Below are positions 62,182 to 64,000 of a stretch of 64,000 nt of DNA, one piece after another. The DNA is taken from NCBI GenBank assembly GCA_943788635.1, contig CALSRA010000014.1, positions 31,385 through 95,384 of the forward strand, given 5' to 3'. This DNA comes from an uncultured Alphaproteobacteria bacterium (GTDB lineage Bacteria; Pseudomonadota; Alphaproteobacteria; UBA8366; GCA-2717185). Both the position numbers and the translations under genes were made by a program. Numbering within the stretch: the stretch's first letter is position 1; each line of letters begins with the position of its first letter. A model generated the notes under the pieces. It was not told the origin of the DNA, searched no databases, and saw only the letters and a list, made by a program, of their open reading frames with translations.

Positions 62182-62474
62182 TATGTGATTTCCCCGAAAT
62201 GATGCGACTGCCGCCTGAGTTTACGGAATGGCGCGGGGGGGCGCAATCCTTCCGCCACGACAACAGGCTGTTTCGAGCAAAGGACATGACGGTGTTGACA
62301 GGTTTCGATGCCCCGCATAAAAGGCGGGAAGGGAAGAGGCCCCCTGCCGCTCGCTGGCCCTGCCACGGTGAAGCCTTTCAGTCGAATTCATCCGCCACAT
62401 TCAGTGATATGCGGGCTGATGGCAACGCGAGCACCATTCATACGCCGCATGCAGACACTGTATGAGGTAACAAG

Positions 62475-62922
62475 ATGAATGAACCAACTCTGATCCCGTC
62501 GATCAATTTTCTGAAACACAGGCGAAGCGGCTTGCGCGCCGACCTGATGAACGACGGCGTGCACAGTGGGGGGGCACAGCCAGTTCGCTGGAACTGCTGG
62601 CGCATCAGTATGGTTATCGCGACTGGAACACCCCTTCATGCTCGTGCCGGCAATCAGCCGGCCCGAAGTCCCGTGGCGCCGGGCGACCGGGTTGCGGGGC
62701 ATTATCTCGGCCAGTCGTTCGACGGGATGGTGACGGGGGTGGAGCATACGGTGACAGCGGGCCGCTATCGCGTGTCGATCCGGTTCGATGACCCGGTCGA
62801 CGTGGTGACCTTTTCGAGTTTCTCCAACCTGCGGCAGCGGGTGCGGGTGTGTCATCGACGCCAAGGGCGTGACCACGGAGAAAACCTCCAACGGGCTACC
62901 GCAACTTACGCTTCGGCTTTAG
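62475..62922 (+). pseudogene. Glyoxalase-superfamily (Glyoxalase_8-type) protein, several frameshifts
   Basis: After correcting about four single-base errors the product reads NEPTLIPSINFLKH, then RLRADLMNDGV, SLELLAHQYGYRDWN, TLHARAGNQPARSPVAPGDR, VAGHYLGQSFDGMVTGVEHT, VSIRFDDPVDVVTFSSFSNL and EKTSNGLPQLTLRL. The segment around SxxLELLAHQxGxRDWN is typical of the glyoxalase-superfamily domain PF20066. Restored length is near 148 residues, and the second part looks like a small beta-barrel. The breaks lie near 62525, 62570, 62630 and 62850. Function unknown. Confidence 0.6.
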
Positions 62923-63021
62923 GCACGCCGCCGCATGCCGCCGGGGCGGGCCTTGCGCCGCTCCGGTGGCGATGTGACAGTTATCGCCTTTGGTGCATCG
63001 AAAACGGGGGGAGTAATCGTC

Positions 63022-63827
63022 ATGGCGGGAAGTCTTGCGGGAAAAGGTGCGGTCATCACCGGGTCAATCGGCGGTATCGGGCTTGCCTATGCGAAGGTGC
63101 TGGCGAAGGAAGGTTGCGCCGTCATGTTGAACGGGCTGGGCGAGGCCGTCGCAAATTGAAAAGACCCGCGCGGACCTGGAATCCGAATTCAGTGTACCGG
63201 TGTTTTACAATGGTGCCGACCTGCGCGATCAGGATCAGGTGGTTGCCATGATCGGCGATGCCAGCGACAGGCTCGGCACGGTTGATATCCTGGTCAACAA
63301 TGCCGGTATGCAGCATCGACAGCGGGTGGAGGAATTCCCCATCGACACCTGGAACCAGATGCTGGCGGTCAATGTTACCGCGGCATTCCTGGCGATCCGC
63401 ACCGCGCTGCCGCAGATGCGGGAACGAAATTGGGGCCGGATCGTCAATACCGCATCGGTCAACGGGCATGTCGGAACCCCGGAGCTGTGCGCCTATACCG
63501 CCAGCAAACATGCCATTCTGGGCCTGACGAAAGTCGTGGCGATCGAGACGGCGGAAACCGGCGTTACCTGCAACGCCATTTTGTCCGGGGGCGGTGCGTA
63601 CAAATTTGAGCGAACATCGAATTGATGCCTTTGCGCAGCGGCAGGGCGTGTCCAAAGACGAAGCGCTGGATGCCTTCATTGAAAGCAAGATGCCGTATCA
63701 TCAACCGTTGAAGCGCTACATCACGGCCGAGGAAGTTGCCGGTGCGCTTGGTTATCTGTGCAGCGACGCGGGGGCGGCGGTGCGCGGTGCATCGATGATG
63801 GTCGATGGCGGCTGGACGGCGCGGTAA
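63022..63827 (+). pseudogene. 3-hydroxybutyrate dehydrogenase-like SDR, two frameshifts
   Basis: An SDR most similar to D-3-hydroxybutyrate dehydrogenases. It begins MAGSLAGKGAVITGSIGGIG with the cofactor glycines, and has DILVNNAGMQHRQRVEEFPI, the catalytic serine in VNTASVNGHVGTP and Tyr/Lys in CAYTASKHAILGL. After a second shift near 63590 the frame continues with NLSEHRIDAFAQRQGVSKDE and ends GASMMVDGGWTAR. The first shift lies near 63155 after MLNGLGEAV. Restored length is about 265 residues. It would interconvert 3-hydroxybutyrate and acetoacetate with NAD. Confidence 0.8.
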
Positions 63828-63887
63828 ATTTTCGCAGCCGGCGCAGGCTGATCATAACAACTTAAGAGGGTTCATGGTTTAATGTTG

Positions 63888-63922
63888 CCTTGATAGGTTC
63901 CTGCCGACTGAATCTATCAAGG
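63888..63922. promoter_or_regulatory. Inverted repeat near the window end
   Basis: CCTTGATAG at 63888-63896 is matched perfectly by CTATCAAGG at 63914-63922, with 17 bases between. It lies in the 173-bp stretch after the SDR gene that contains no gene up to the window edge. It lacks a T-run, so an operator for a gene beyond the edge is more likely than a terminator. Confidence 0.5.
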
Positions 63923-64000
63923 TATTCGTGCCGCATCTGCCATCCAAATACGATAGGTCCCAGGGTTGACGCTCCAGTATTGATAACGCAAGATCATGTT

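Noticed and set aside
1..64000. Insertion sequences, transposases, integrases or prophage genes
   Set aside because: No recognisable transposase, integrase or phage structural protein was found, even around the AT-rich island.

Overview
The window looks like a chromosomal segment from a GC-rich, flagellated alphaproteobacterium with a Rhodospirillales-like gene repertoire. Supporting features are a short alpha-type flagellin, a LonB/YcbZ-type protease, a 68-residue S21 with basic C-terminus, a ChrR-like cupin and many TauD, SDR and acyl-CoA genes. There is no rRNA or recognisable tRNA, no CRISPR array and no insertion sequence. About a dozen genes carry single-base indels or nonsense codons. 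They are concentrated at 24.4-25.8, 48-54 and 57-63.7 kb, several in homopolymers. I read these mainly as residual sequence error, but real decay is not excluded.

Layout. 0-5.5 kb: end of a GST-like gene, ergothioneine methyltransferase EgtD, a 10-bp periodic repeat block, a TauD dioxygenase with a small partner, a carboxymuconolactone decarboxylase-fold protein and DUF2461. 5.5-7.2 kb: an AT-rich patch with two strong terminators and a winged-helix gene that looks acquired. 7.2-13.9 kb: an acyl-CoA breakdown cluster (MaoC hydratase, OB-fold/DUF35 protein, SCP2-type thiolase, NTF2-like protein; TauD; a divergent pair of acyl-CoA dehydrogenases). 13.9-24.4 kb: polysaccharide flippase, two-subunit ThDP decarboxylase, flagellin, Lon-like protease, cytochrome P450, DUF4126 and a class A penicillin-binding protein. 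24.4-29.2 kb: small broken membrane genes, MscS, an ArsR/ArsP-like pair, cupin, lumazine-binding-like protein, and an XRE regulator beside a striking triple operator. 29.2-37.9 kb: orphan TRAP binding protein, benzoylformate-decarboxylase-like enzyme, Bax-like glucosaminidase, ppa, rpsU, a Na+/H+ antiporter, ThuA and YghU-type GST.

38-46.3 kb holds a sulfatase, a secreted hydrolase, and a tight operon of a signal-less NMT1-like binding protein, a succinate-dehydrogenase-type flavoprotein, a stand-alone 2Fe-2S protein and an SDR, next to an NMT1-PAS-GGDEF sensor. 46.4-56.5 kb is the most interesting stretch. A thioredoxin-fused protein of unknown function sits upstream of an operon of YCII protein, aldo/keto reductase, nitroreductase and a UGSC-family protein. 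The UGSC gene has an in-frame TGA exactly at its selenocysteine position, with a plausible bacterial SECIS hairpin downstream. A Ddn-like (F420-type) reductase and SDRs follow. 56.5-64 kb carries an amidase, a third TauD, a GMC oxidoreductase translationally coupled to an FAD dehydrogenase, and a 3-hydroxybutyrate-dehydrogenase-like SDR.

Overall the segment is catabolic and redox-oriented: oxygenases, CoA-thioester enzymes and a candidate selenium-dependent redox module.
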